64,000 nucleotides of DNA from assembly GCA_020636255.1 (NCBI GenBank), contig JACJYE010000016.1:1-64000 (forward strand). Reading direction: 5' to 3'. Below are positions 1-7,591 of this stretch, in pieces. The notes under the pieces were generated by a model. The model was given only the letters and a program-made list of their open reading frames with translations, had not been told where the DNA came from and made no database searches. The position numbers and the translations under genes are program-made. Within the stretch, counting starts at the first letter, position 1; the number at the start of each line of letters is the position of its first letter. Origin of the DNA: Lewinellaceae bacterium (lineage in GTDB: Bacteria > Bacteroidota > Bacteroidia > Chitinophagales > Saprospiraceae).

Positions 1-490
1 CCAGCGCTTCGGGGTAATGTCCCCAATCGGCATAATCCTGTCCGATCAGGATATAGCTCAAAGCTATTTTTTCTTTTGAGCCCAGTTCTTTCCATAGTTC
101 AAGCGCCTCGAAATGGAGTTTCAATGCTTCATCAAAATTGCCCATACGCCAAAGGGCGCGCCCGGCCTTTTCCTTCGAAAAAGCAATCCCTTCTTTCCAT
201 CCTGTTTTTTCTGAAAGGGCCAGTGCCTGCCGGGCATATTCCAGGCTTTTATCAGTATCGAAATCGATGCATTCGTAGCTAATGGAGGCCAGAAGCCGGG
301 CGCGGCTGGAGTCCTCTGCCGTTTTTGGCAGTTCGGCCAGCAGAGAATCGACGAGGGCCTGGCCTTGCTTCTGGGCCAGGGCCGGCCTGCAAATGGACAG
401 CAACAATAGCAGAAATAGAAAGAAATGGGTAAGCTGCTTCGGGGCCGGCGTACTGGCCGGCATTGGGCGTTGTTGGGTGTAGGTGTTCAT
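1..490 (-). CDS. TPR-repeat exported protein, N-terminal part only
   Basis: This reading frame starts at an ATG and runs off the left edge of the window, so only about 163 N-terminal residues are visible. It opens with a signal-peptide-like segment (KQLTHFF followed by a run of leucines, then RPALAQ), so export is likely. Two or more TPR-like helix pairs follow, for example SLEYARQALALSEKTGWKEG and ALKLHFEALELWKELG, spaced about 40 residues apart. In Bacteroidota, exported TPR proteins of this kind often continue into a membrane segment plus a LytS-type histidine kinase or a HTH/cyclase output domain. That part is not visible, so no function is assigned. A second in-frame Met lies nine codons downstream. 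Confidence 0.75.
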   Translation of the reverse strand, partial: MNTYTQQRPMPASTPAPKQLTHFFLFLLLLLSICRPALAQKQGQALVDSLLAELPKTAEDSSRARLLASISYECIDFDTDKSLEYARQALALSEKTGWKEGIAFSKEKAGRALWRMGNFDEALKLHFEALELWKELGSKEKIALSYILIGQDYADWGHYPEAL

Positions 491-682
491 CAAGCCATTT
501 TTTTTTGCCAGGGCCTTCGCTCAGAGGTGGGTAACCTTTGATCAAGAACTCTACAAATATACGCGAAACAGCGATATGCGCTCCGGTAAAACAACAGAAC
601 AGCTTACGCCAGAAAAACGGATAAGAATGTAAGTTTTGTTATTTTTGGAGGCATTGCAAAATGTCTCACCAAATCATGAACT

Positions 683-949
683 ATGGCACAGGCCTATAAA
701 AACTGCCAAAGCTGCGGAATGCCATTGAAAAGGTCGCCCAACGGCGGAGGAACGAATGCCGACGGGACGAAGAGCGACAGGTATTGCGCCTACTGTTATG
801 AGGACGGGCAATTCATGAACCCGGACTGGGATGCCGCTCAAATGCAGGAATTCGTAAAGGGAAAGATGAAGGAGATGGGATTTCCCGGGTTTCTCGCCGG
901 CTTTTTTACCAAAGGCATCCCAAAGCTGGAACGGTGGAGGAATAAATAG
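683..949 (+). CDS. Small zinc-ribbon domain protein
   Basis: An 88-residue cytoplasmic protein with two CxxC-type pairs, CQSCGMP near residue 9 and YCAYCYEDG near residue 36. It matches the putative zinc ribbon family (Zn_ribbon_2, PF12674-like) in which the N-terminal half binds Zn. The second half (WDAAQMQEFVKGKMKEMGF) looks helical, ending with a basic tail. No enzymatic residues are visible. The start is the first ATG in the frame. It lies 48 bp upstream of the esterase gene in the same direction, so cotranscription is possible. The role is unknown; members of this family are usually annotated only by the domain. Confidence 0.7.
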   Translation: MAQAYKNCQSCGMPLKRSPNGGGTNADGTKSDRYCAYCYEDGQFMNPDWDAAQMQEFVKGKMKEMGFPGFLAGFFTKGIPKLERWRNK

Positions 950-997
950 GCTGCTTCGGAAGCCCTTGTGTGACACGAAAAACTCAAAATCGAATGT

Positions 998-1918
998 ATG
1001 AAACACGCATGGTTTTGTCTGTTCGCCGTTATTGCCCCCTGGGCAGCTTACGCTCAGGCCAGATCAGTTGATGTGTCGGGTATTCAGAACAAATTTTTGG
1101 ATATCCCCTATGCGGATGTATCCGCCGCCCAGAAACTGGATATTTACCTGCCTGAAGAAGGGGCCGGGCCTTTTCCCGTCATCCTGTCTATCCACGGCGG
1201 CGCCTTCAAAATGGGCGATAAAAGGGACGGGCAGGTGGCGCCTATGCTCGAAGGGCTGAAACGGGGTTATGCCGTTGTTTCCATCAACTACCGCCTCAGC
1301 GGTGAAGCGCTGTGGCCTGCTCAGGTTCAGGACTGCAAGGCCGCGGTGCGATGGGTAAGAGCTCATGCTGCCGAATACCAGCTGGATCCCGGCAGGATAG
1401 CTGCCTGGGGAGGGTCTGCTGGCGGGCACCTCTCCGCTATGCTCGGCGTTTCGGGAGCAGAGCCATCGCTGGAGGATCTGTCGCTGGGCCACTCCGGTAT
1501 GTCCAGCCGCGTACAGGCCGTTGTAGACTGGTTCGGGCCAACTGACTTTCTGAAGATGGATGAACAGCTGCGGGAAAGCGCTGTACCCAACCCTATGATC
1601 CATTCGGCGCCCGATTCGCCGGAGTCGGAGCTCATCGGAAAGAACCTCGAAGACGCCCCCGCGCTCGTGCGCGCCGCCAACCCCGAAACCTATGTCTCTG
1701 CCGACAGCCCTCCTTTTCTGATCCAGCATGGTTTGGAAGACAATCTGGTGCCTTACCAGGGGTCGGTGCTGCTGGCGCGCAAGCTGGGTGCGGTGCTCGG
1801 GTTCGAAAAGGTGGCGCTGGAGCTGTTCCCGGCAACCGGCCACGGCGGCCCGGCCTTTGTGACAGCCGATAACCTGGGCCGGGTGTTCGCTTTTCTGGAT
1901 AAGTATTTGAAGCAGTGA
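998..1918 (+). CDS. Secreted alpha/beta hydrolase (esterase/lipase, BD-FAE-like)
   Basis: A 306-residue exported hydrolase. A signal peptide (MKHAWFCLFAVIAPWAAYAQA) is followed by an alpha/beta-hydrolase fold of the carboxylesterase/BD-FAE type. Visible motifs are the oxyanion HGGAF, the nucleophile elbow GGSAGG (catalytic Ser), HGLEDNLVP carrying the likely catalytic Asp, and TGHGG carrying the catalytic His. All members of the triad are present, so it is probably active. Likely substrates are acylated carbohydrates or small esters, as is known for relatives near polysaccharide-degradation genes; that is inference. The GH92 mannosidase downstream is on the same strand, but a MITE separates the two, so an operon is uncertain. 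Confidence 0.85.
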   Translation: MKHAWFCLFAVIAPWAAYAQARSVDVSGIQNKFLDIPYADVSAAQKLDIYLPEEGAGPFPVILSIHGGAFKMGDKRDGQVAPMLEGLKRGYAVVSINYRLSGEALWPAQVQDCKAAVRWVRAHAAEYQLDPGRIAAWGGSAGGHLSAMLGVSGAEPSLEDLSLGHSGMSSRVQAVVDWFGPTDFLKMDEQLRESAVPNPMIHSAPDSPESELIGKNLEDAPALVRAANPETYVSADSPPFLIQHGLEDNLVPYQGSVLLARKLGAVLGFEKVALELFPATGHGGPAFVTADNLGRVFAFLDKYLKQ

Positions 1919-1954
1919 TGTTCATCGCCGGGCCCTGTTTTTTGAGGATTACTT

Positions 1955-2106
1955 GTAACTATTCAGCATCATGGTAATTTACGCCCTGAAGCAAAATTTT
2001 GTAATCCGCCCTTCCCCTTTCAAGGGGAATGAGAAGGGGTTAGACAATAAAAAATCCTACAAAATTTTGCTTCAGGAGCATTTTAGGCCGCATGCTAAAT
2101 AGTTAC
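1955..2106. mobile_element. MITE-like element, copy 1 (TIR plus 8-bp TSD)
   Basis: A 152-bp element whose ends are inverted repeats (GTAACTATTCAGCAT at the left, and its complement with one mismatch at the right). An inner pair of inverted repeats reads CTGAAGCAAAATTTTGTA. It is flanked on both sides by the direct repeat GATTACTT, which is a perfect 8-bp target-site duplication. No ORF of its own. A second near-identical copy in opposite orientation lies at 40896-41046 and a decayed copy at 17391-17494. The autonomous parent transposase is not in this window. Confidence 0.85.
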
Positions 2107-2136
2107 GATTACTTAACAAACGTCAAAGATCAAACC

Positions 2137-4692
2137 ATGGCTAAGAGCTTGTTTGGAGGCCACCCTTTGAGCTGCAAAAGTCACTTTTTCGGTGATACTG
2201 CGTTGCTTTTTTTGACCGTACCTTTGGGTACGCTCTTCAAAAAGACGCCTTGTCTCACCAAAAAATTGCCGCTTTTCGCTATCAAAAGCGGCCTCCAAAC
2301 AAGCTCTAAAGCGTTGGCACCTTTCTTTACGCTGCTTTCCGTTATATCTGTTCTGGTAAGTTGTAAGCCTGAAACTGCACCCGAAACGGCTACAGGCTTT
2401 GACCCGATCCCTTACGTCAACCCCAACATCGGCACCGCCCATAGCCGTTGGTTTTTCTACACTCCCGCCGCCCGCCCCTTTGGCATGGCGAAGCTGGGCC
2501 CCACTACCGATGCGCATTATGGCAATAAATCGGGCTGGGAGGCCGTGGGTTACGACGAGCGCCACACTTCCATCGAAGGCTTTTCCCATGCGCGCGAATT
2601 CCAGGTGGGCGGTATTATCACTATGCCCACTACCGGCGAGCTGGTTACGGTACCCGGCGAGCTGGATAAGCCGGACAGCGGTTACCGTTCGCGCTTTGAT
2701 AAGGGCGAAGAGCTGGCGCAACCAGGGTATTACAAGGTTCGCCTCAAAGACTACGATATCACTGCCGAGCTGACGGCAACCCCAAGGGTGGGCTTCCACC
2801 GTTACGCCTTTCCGGCTCATGCGCAGTGCAACATCCTTTTCGATATCGGCAACGTACAGGGCGAGAGCGGCCCCATCCTGGACGCCAGCGTGAAGGTGCT
2901 AAATAACAGGGAAGTGGAAGGTATGGTCGTTACTGCTCCTTATTATGTGGGGCACAATCACTCCGTCGAGGACACCCGCCTGCCTGTTTACTTTTACGCG
3001 CAGCTCAGCCGTCCGGCGGATGCTGTGGGTACTTTTCGCAGGGATTCCATCTTTGCAGGCCAGCCGCAGGCCAGTGGAGTAGGAGCGGGGGCCTATTTCA
3101 CTTTCCGATCTGACGAGGCGGAAAGCGTTGAGCTGAAGGTGGCCATTTCCTTCACTTCTACCGAAAACGCCCGTCTCAATTTCGAGGCGGAGGCGCCGGG
3201 CAAGGATTTTGACGCCGTGAAAGCGGAAGCACAGGAGGAATGGAAAAAAGAGCTGGGCAAGATACTGGTTGAAGGAGGCAGGGAAGCAGACCGGGTGAAA
3301 TTCTATACCGGCCTGTACCATGCGCTGCTGGGCCGCGGAAGGTACGATGATGTCAACGGCGCTTACCCCCGCAACGACGGCTCGACAGGGCAGCTCCCTC
3401 TCGACGGCCAGGGCCGCCCATTATACGACATTTACAATACCGACGCCATCTGGGGCGGCTACTGGAACCTTACCCAGCTATGGGCCCTGGCCTGGCCTGA
3501 CTATTATAACGATTTCGTGCAAACACACCTACGGGTGTACCAGGATGCCGGCTGGCTGGGCGATGGCCTGGCCAACAGCAAATACGTCTCGGGCGTGGGC
3601 ACCAACTTCGTTGGCCTGGTTATCGCCGCGGCCTACAACTGCGGCATCCGGAACTACGATGTGAACCTGGCTTACGAAGCGGCGCTGAAGAACGAACTGG
3701 AATGGCGCAACAGGCCTCCGGGCGCCGGCAAGCTCGATATGCGGGGTTTTGTGGAAAAAGGCTTCGTCCCCTTCGTCGACACCTGGGAGGCCGGCGAGGC
3801 CGGCGACAAGTTCTGCGTATCCCGCAGCCTGGAATATGCCTTCGGCGCCTATGCCGTAGCACAGATGGCCGGGCAGCTGGGCAAAGCAGATGACTATAAA
3901 CGCCTGATGGACATGGCGGGCTACTGGCAGGCCTCTTACGATGCTACTACCGGCTTCGTACGCCCCCGGTACGCAGACGGCACTTTCGTGGAAAACTTCG
4001 ATCCTTTCGAGGCCTGGCGCGGCTTTCAGGAAGGCAACGCCTGGCAATATACCTTCTACGTGCCCCACGATCCCGAAAGCCTGGTAGCGCTGATGGGAGC
4101 GGAAGAATTCAACAACCGCCTGGATTCCGTGTTTACCCAGGCACAGGAAACCGCGTTCGGCGGGGGCAAGGAGGTCAATGCGTTCGCGGGAGTGGCTTCT
4201 ATCTATAACCACGGCAACCAGCCCAGCCTGCACATCTCGTGGCTGTTCAACCACTCCGGCAAGCCCTGGCTTACTCAGAAGTGGACGCGCGCCATCTGCG
4301 ACGAATTTTACGGCACAGACGGCATCCACGGCTACGGCTACGGCCAGGATGAGGACCAGGGCCAGCTGGGCGCCTGGTACGTCATGGCCGCCATAGGCCT
4401 GTTCGATGTGAAAGGGCTGTCGGACAAAACACCCCAAATGCAGATCGGCAGCCCGATATTCGGCCGTATCACGATAGCCCTGAACCCGGAATATGCAGGC
4501 GGAGAGTCGTTTGTTATTGAAACCCATAACAACAGCCCTGAAAACGTATACGTGCAGTCGGCAACTTTCAATGGAAAGCCACTGGAAGAAGCCCGGATCA
4601 ACTACGCAGATATCGTGAAAGGCGGCAGGCTGGTACTCGAAATGGGCCCTGCGCCGGCTCAGCACTGGGGCAGCCTCCTTCCTCCGCAATAG
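2137..4692 (+). CDS. GH92 family alpha-mannosidase lipoprotein
   Basis: An 851-residue glycoside hydrolase of family GH92, exo-acting Ca-dependent alpha-mannosidases that trim mannose from N-glycans or mannans. The N-terminal GH92 signature NIGT with RPFGMAKLGP, the segment GYDERHTSIEGFSHAREF, and the C-terminal GYGQDEDQGQLGAWY (Asp738, Asp740, general-base region) with GNQPSLH and WLFNHSGKPWLTQKW are all present. A lipobox (SVLVSC) follows a hydrophobic stretch, which places it on a membrane surface. The start is doubtful. The ATG used here reads through about 55 codons of a palindromic repeat before the signal sequence. An ATG 45 bp upstream lies inside a MITE, and a TTG at 2314 would give a compact signal peptide. 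The original start was probably lost to insertion. Confidence 0.85.
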   Translation: MAKSLFGGHPLSCKSHFFGDTALLFLTVPLGTLFKKTPCLTKKLPLFAIKSGLQTSSKALAPFFTLLSVISVLVSCKPETAPETATGFDPIPYVNPNIGTAHSRWFFYTPAARPFGMAKLGPTTDAHYGNKSGWEAVGYDERHTSIEGFSHAREFQVGGIITMPTTGELVTVPGELDKPDSGYRSRFDKGEELAQPGYYKVRLKDYDITAELTATPRVGFHRYAFPAHAQCNILFDIGNVQGESGPILDASVKVLNNREVEGMVVTAPYYVGHNHSVEDTRLPVYFYAQLSRPADAVGTFRRDSIFAGQPQASGVGAGAYFTFRSDEAESVELKVAISFTSTENARLNFEAEAPGKDFDAVKAEAQEEWKKELGKILVEGGREADRVKFYTGLYHALLGRGRYDDVNGAYPRNDGSTGQLPLDGQGRPLYDIYNTDAIWGGYWNLTQLWALAWPDYYNDFVQTHLRVYQDAGWLGDGLANSKYVSGVGTNFVGLVIAAAYNCGIRNYDVNLAYEAALKNELEWRNRPPGAGKLDMRGFVEKGFVPFVDTWEAGEAGDKFCVSRSLEYAFGAYAVAQMAGQLGKADDYKRLMDMAGYWQASYDATTGFVRPRYADGTFVENFDPFEAWRGFQEGNAWQYTFYVPHDPESLVALMGAEEFNNRLDSVFTQAQETAFGGGKEVNAFAGVASIYNHGNQPSLHISWLFNHSGKPWLTQKWTRAICDEFYGTDGIHGYGYGQDEDQGQLGAWYVMAAIGLFDVKGLSDKTPQMQIGSPIFGRITIALNPEYAGGESFVIETHNNSPENVYVQSATFNGKPLEEARINYADIVKGGRLVLEMGPAPAQHWGSLLPPQ
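2142..2308. repeat. Long palindromic repeat (TAAGAGCTTG family) inside the GH92 5' end
   Basis: The outer arms are TAAGAGCTTGTTTGGAGGCC on the left and its complement (GGCCTCCAAACAAGCTCTA) on the right. The roughly 90 bp in between is itself an imperfect dyad centred on GTACCTTTGGGTAC, with TTTTTCGGTGA opposite TCACCAAAAAA. This is the longest family member in the window. It lies in frame within the GH92 coding region ahead of the lipoprotein signal. Confidence 0.8.
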
Positions 4693-4695
4693 GAC

Positions 4696-4730
4696 TAAGC
4701 GTTTGTTTGGAGGCCGCCGCCCTGTGAGCC
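4696..4730. repeat. Half copy of the TAAGAGCTTG palindrome
   Basis: TAAGCGTTTGTTTGGAGGCC resembles the left arm of the family consensus, followed by GCCGCCCTGTGAGCC; the right arm is missing. It lies just after the GH92 stop and before the NUDIX gene. Confidence 0.6.
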
Positions 4731-4758
4731 AAGGTTACACCCTTTGACACCAAGCTCT

Positions 4759-5307
4759 ATGAAAAACCCCTGGAAAACGCGCTCCTCCCGGATCGCCTAC
4801 GACAACCCCTGGATACAGATCACCCACCGAGAGGTCATCACGCCTGCCGGAACAGACGGGATATATGGTGTGGTGCACTTCAAGAACATCGCCATAGGCG
4901 TCGTACCGCTGGACGAAGCGCTCAACACCTGGCTCGTCGGGCAGTACCGCTACACGCTGGACGAGTATTCCTGGGAGATCCCCGAAGGCGGTTGCCCGCT
5001 TGGCAGCGGCCCTCTGGAAGCCGCCAAGCGGGAGCTGGCTGAAGAGACCGGCATCCACGCCGCCCGGTGGACAAAAATACTCGGCCTGCATACCTCGAAT
5101 TCGGTAACCGACGAGGCCGGTTTGGTTTTCGTGGCCCAGGGCCTGTCCTTCGGAGAAGCTGAACCCGAAGAGACAGAAGAACTGGCCGTCCGCAAGCTGC
5201 CTTTCGCCGAAGCCCTCGAAATGGTGTTCAACGGCCAGATCACCGACGTGCTCTCGCAGGTGGCGCTGATGCGCGTAGGCTTTATGCTGGCGCAAGGGGG
5301 GCTGTGA
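4759..5307 (+). CDS. NUDIX hydrolase, ADP-ribose pyrophosphatase-like
   Basis: A 182-residue cytoplasmic NUDIX protein of the ADP-ribose pyrophosphatase type, which cleaves ADP-ribose or other nucleoside-diphosphate compounds. The Nudix box is seen as EGGCPLGSGPLEAAKRELAE followed by ETGI; the RELAEE metal-binding core is intact. The Glu normally found eight residues before that Arg is a Ser here, a common variation in this subfamily. The upstream beta strand (YGVVHFKNIAIGVVPLDE) and the tail are typical. The ATG chosen gives MKNPWKTRSS; a TTG five codons earlier is less likely. It stands alone between the GH92 gene and a palindromic terminator-like repeat. Confidence 0.85.
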   Translation: MKNPWKTRSSRIAYDNPWIQITHREVITPAGTDGIYGVVHFKNIAIGVVPLDEALNTWLVGQYRYTLDEYSWEIPEGGCPLGSGPLEAAKRELAEETGIHAARWTKILGLHTSNSVTDEAGLVFVAQGLSFGEAEPEETEELAVRKLPFAEALEMVFNGQITDVLSQVALMRVGFMLAQGGL

Positions 5308-5318
5308 TCAGTATGCTT

Positions 5319-5378
5319 TAGAGCTTGTTTGGAGGCCAGCCTTTGCAGCTCAAAGGCTGGCCTCCAAACAAGCTCTTA
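5319..5378. repeat. Full 60-bp palindromic repeat between convergent genes
   Basis: The left arm TAGAGCTTGTTTGGAGGCC plus AGCCTTTG pairs perfectly with its complement on the right (CAAAGGCTGGCC then TCCAAACAAGCTCT) around a 5-base centre. The predicted stem is about 27 bp. It sits between the NUDIX gene and the converging T9SS cargo gene, where it could act as a bidirectional terminator. Confidence 0.85.
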
Positions 5379-5459
5379 GCGGCGAAGCCCGGTGCAACCA
5401 GCCGGCCTTCGACAGCTGTAATTCGTGCCTGAGAGGAAAGGCTACCCTCGCCGTCGGCC

Positions 5460-6799
5460 CTATTGTATGACGAGTTTTCGCTGAAACGCTTCCGTAGCAT
5501 TCCCGTGGGTTACCGATACGCGGAGGAAATACATACCTTGATGGAACGGATGGCGGCCAATGCCTTCGTTCAAGTCAAGCAAATGTTGTCCGGATGGCAG
5601 AAAGCCGCTATAAATATCTCCGGCGCTCTTCCCTGAAAGGCTAAACAGTTCGACGCGGGTATAGCTTCTTTCAAATAGTACCAGTGAGACCATGCAGTTG
5701 CTTCGGCAAGGGTTTGGATATACCTGTCCGAGCCTGGCGCCGGGAGAATGAGGCTCAGGTTCTGCGGCAGAAATGATCTCTGGGTTGTTCTTAAACGCAA
5801 CTACGGTGGTTTCCCAATGAGCGGTGGAAGGATAGCGGCCCTTCCCTACCAGAACAAACCGGCCTTCATCCGATTGGATAAAATCATTAACAGACAATTC
5901 AATAAAGCCTTGGCTGGCATCTTGCAATTCGAGGTATGAATGTCCAAAGGCTCCGTCGATCTGGCCATTGGGCTCGATCCTGGTCATGCCGATCCTTCGG
6001 CCAAGCGAGGTATATACCACATTGACTACCTCGCCGTGCAATGCTGCTGCTGCCACCGAAATACTGCCCAAAGGGTTAGGGTACGCATGCATAAATCCAT
6101 TCTCTCCGTAACTGTTGATGGGCTCGCCAGTCGTTTCCGAGCAACGGGCCGACCATATCGCTCCGGGCCCATTTTGGCCTATGATCCACAAGCCGCCTGA
6201 GGGGTGTATCATCAACGAGTTGGAGGCCCAATCGTTATTGGCCAAAGGGTCTTGAATGACCTTGAGGCCTTGCTCGCCGAAGCTGGCATCAAAGGTTCCG
6301 TTGTTATTGATTTTGTAGAGGATCTGATGATTTTTCCCAAATTGAGCCACAGCGGTTGATACTGCATAAAAGGAGTTGTCGTCATTTATAACTATTTTTT
6401 CCATGAACCCTCTCCAGTAAATAGAATCCGTTAACACCAGCACCCCCGTACCCCCTAAGGAATTATCATACATGCCGTTAGGCAATACCCTGATGACAGC
6501 CGGCCGGCCAGGGGCATACGGCGTATTTAATATACTTCCACCGCCGGCCATGATCTTGCCGTCTTCAGTGACGGCCACAAACCGGAGATAAGAATCTACT
6601 GGGCCGTCTCCGGGGTATTTGAAGGCGTAATACTCAATCCCCTCGTCACCATACGTTTCATCCAAAGTGCCGTCCGGGTTAAACCTGGCCAATAATGCCA
6701 GTTGCGCGAGGTTCTCACTTGAAAAGTATACGGCCACGTCCCCGCCAACAGAACAGGTAAGAAAACCATAATCGCAATAATTTTCCATATAATTTTCAT
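5460..6799 (-). CDS. Delta-60 repeat T9SS cargo, N-terminus frame-disrupted
   Basis: A secreted beta-propeller-like protein with delta-60 repeats (RFNPDGTLDETYGDEG, NNNGTFDASFGEQG, EPNGQIDGAFG) and a C-terminal T9SS type A sorting domain (YPNPCRSN ... GMYFLRV ... KLVIQ). The open frame itself begins at 6824 without any signal peptide. A convincing signal peptide (MKIIWKIIAIMVFLPVLLAG) begins at 6799, preceded by AAAGGT, but lies in another frame. It joins the mature part only if the frame shifts around 6720-6740. The first repeat also looks short, so a small deletion or indel has probably inactivated the gene, unless it is a sequencing error. Base composition is lower in GC than its neighbours. 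Confidence 0.7.
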
Positions 6800-7030
6800 A
6801 TACCTTTGTTTTGTATGTTATCATGGAAAGGCCATCATCCCATACCGAAACATATAAAATGACGATGCTAATCTTGAAAAAGGATTTGGTAGGGGATATT
6901 CACATGGCGTATATGCCAAGGCCTTGTTTTATCCGCAATGCTCTTTTAAATATATTCCAAGTTAGCACTACGCCTGATGACATATATCATTGCCTTTGAA
7001 ACATGTATTTAGAACCATCAACCATCAACC

Positions 7031-7570
7031 ATGACACCCTCCCTCACCCAATGCCTTCAGAAGATGGACCGCGATTTAGAAGAATTGCTGGGCCAGCTGT
7101 CGGCTTTCGACAACGACGTACTCAACCGCAGGCCTGCCGACGGCGGCTGGTCGGTAATGCAGGTGATGCACCACCTGATGCTGGCCGAGGAAGGCTCATT
7201 GCGGTATGTGAAAAAGAAACTGAGCTTCGATCCGAAGCTGCAGGACGCCGGGATGCAAAGCTGGGTACGGCAGTTCCTGCTGCGCTTCTACCTGGGGCTG
7301 CCGCTAAAGTTCAAGGCGCCGAAAGGGGTAGGGGATGATGTGCTGCCCGAGCGGTCGGACTTCCGGGAAGCGGCGCAGCGCTGGAAGGCCAGCCGCAAAG
7401 ACATGCAGGATTATCTGGCAGGGCTACCCGAGGGATTATACAGTAAGTCCGTCTACCGCCATCCCTTTGCCGGGCGGATGAGCCTGGAAGGCATGGCCCG
7501 CTTTTTCGATGGCCATTTCGAGCGCCACCGTAAGCAGATCGAACGGGTGGTGGCGGAGGTGTCGGCCTAA
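7031..7570 (+). CDS. DinB-family four-helix protein
   Basis: A 179-residue protein of the DinB/YfiT-like superfamily: a four-helix bundle with a predicted divalent-metal site of three His. Visible ligands are in the first helices (QVMHHLMLAEEG) and in the last helix (FFDGHFERHRKQIERV). The N-terminal helix (LTQCLQKMDRDLEELL) and WSVMQV are typical. Such proteins include thiol-dependent S-transferases and many of unknown role. The start is the ATG following an AACCATC spacer. Its TAA stop is the first three bases of a half copy of the palindromic repeat, and it converges on the nucleoside transporter gene. Confidence 0.8.
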   Translation: MTPSLTQCLQKMDRDLEELLGQLSAFDNDVLNRRPADGGWSVMQVMHHLMLAEEGSLRYVKKKLSFDPKLQDAGMQSWVRQFLLRFYLGLPLKFKAPKGVGDDVLPERSDFREAAQRWKASRKDMQDYLAGLPEGLYSKSVYRHPFAGRMSLEGMARFFDGHFERHRKQIERVVAEVSA

Positions 7571-7591
7571 GAGCTTGTTTGGAGGCCGCCC
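7568..7591. repeat. Half copy of the palindromic repeat at a convergent junction
   Basis: TAAGAGCTTGTTTGGAGGCC followed by GCCC: exactly the left arm of the family, without the right arm. It supplies the stop codon of the DinB gene and ends at the stop codon of the transporter gene on the other strand. Confidence 0.7.
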
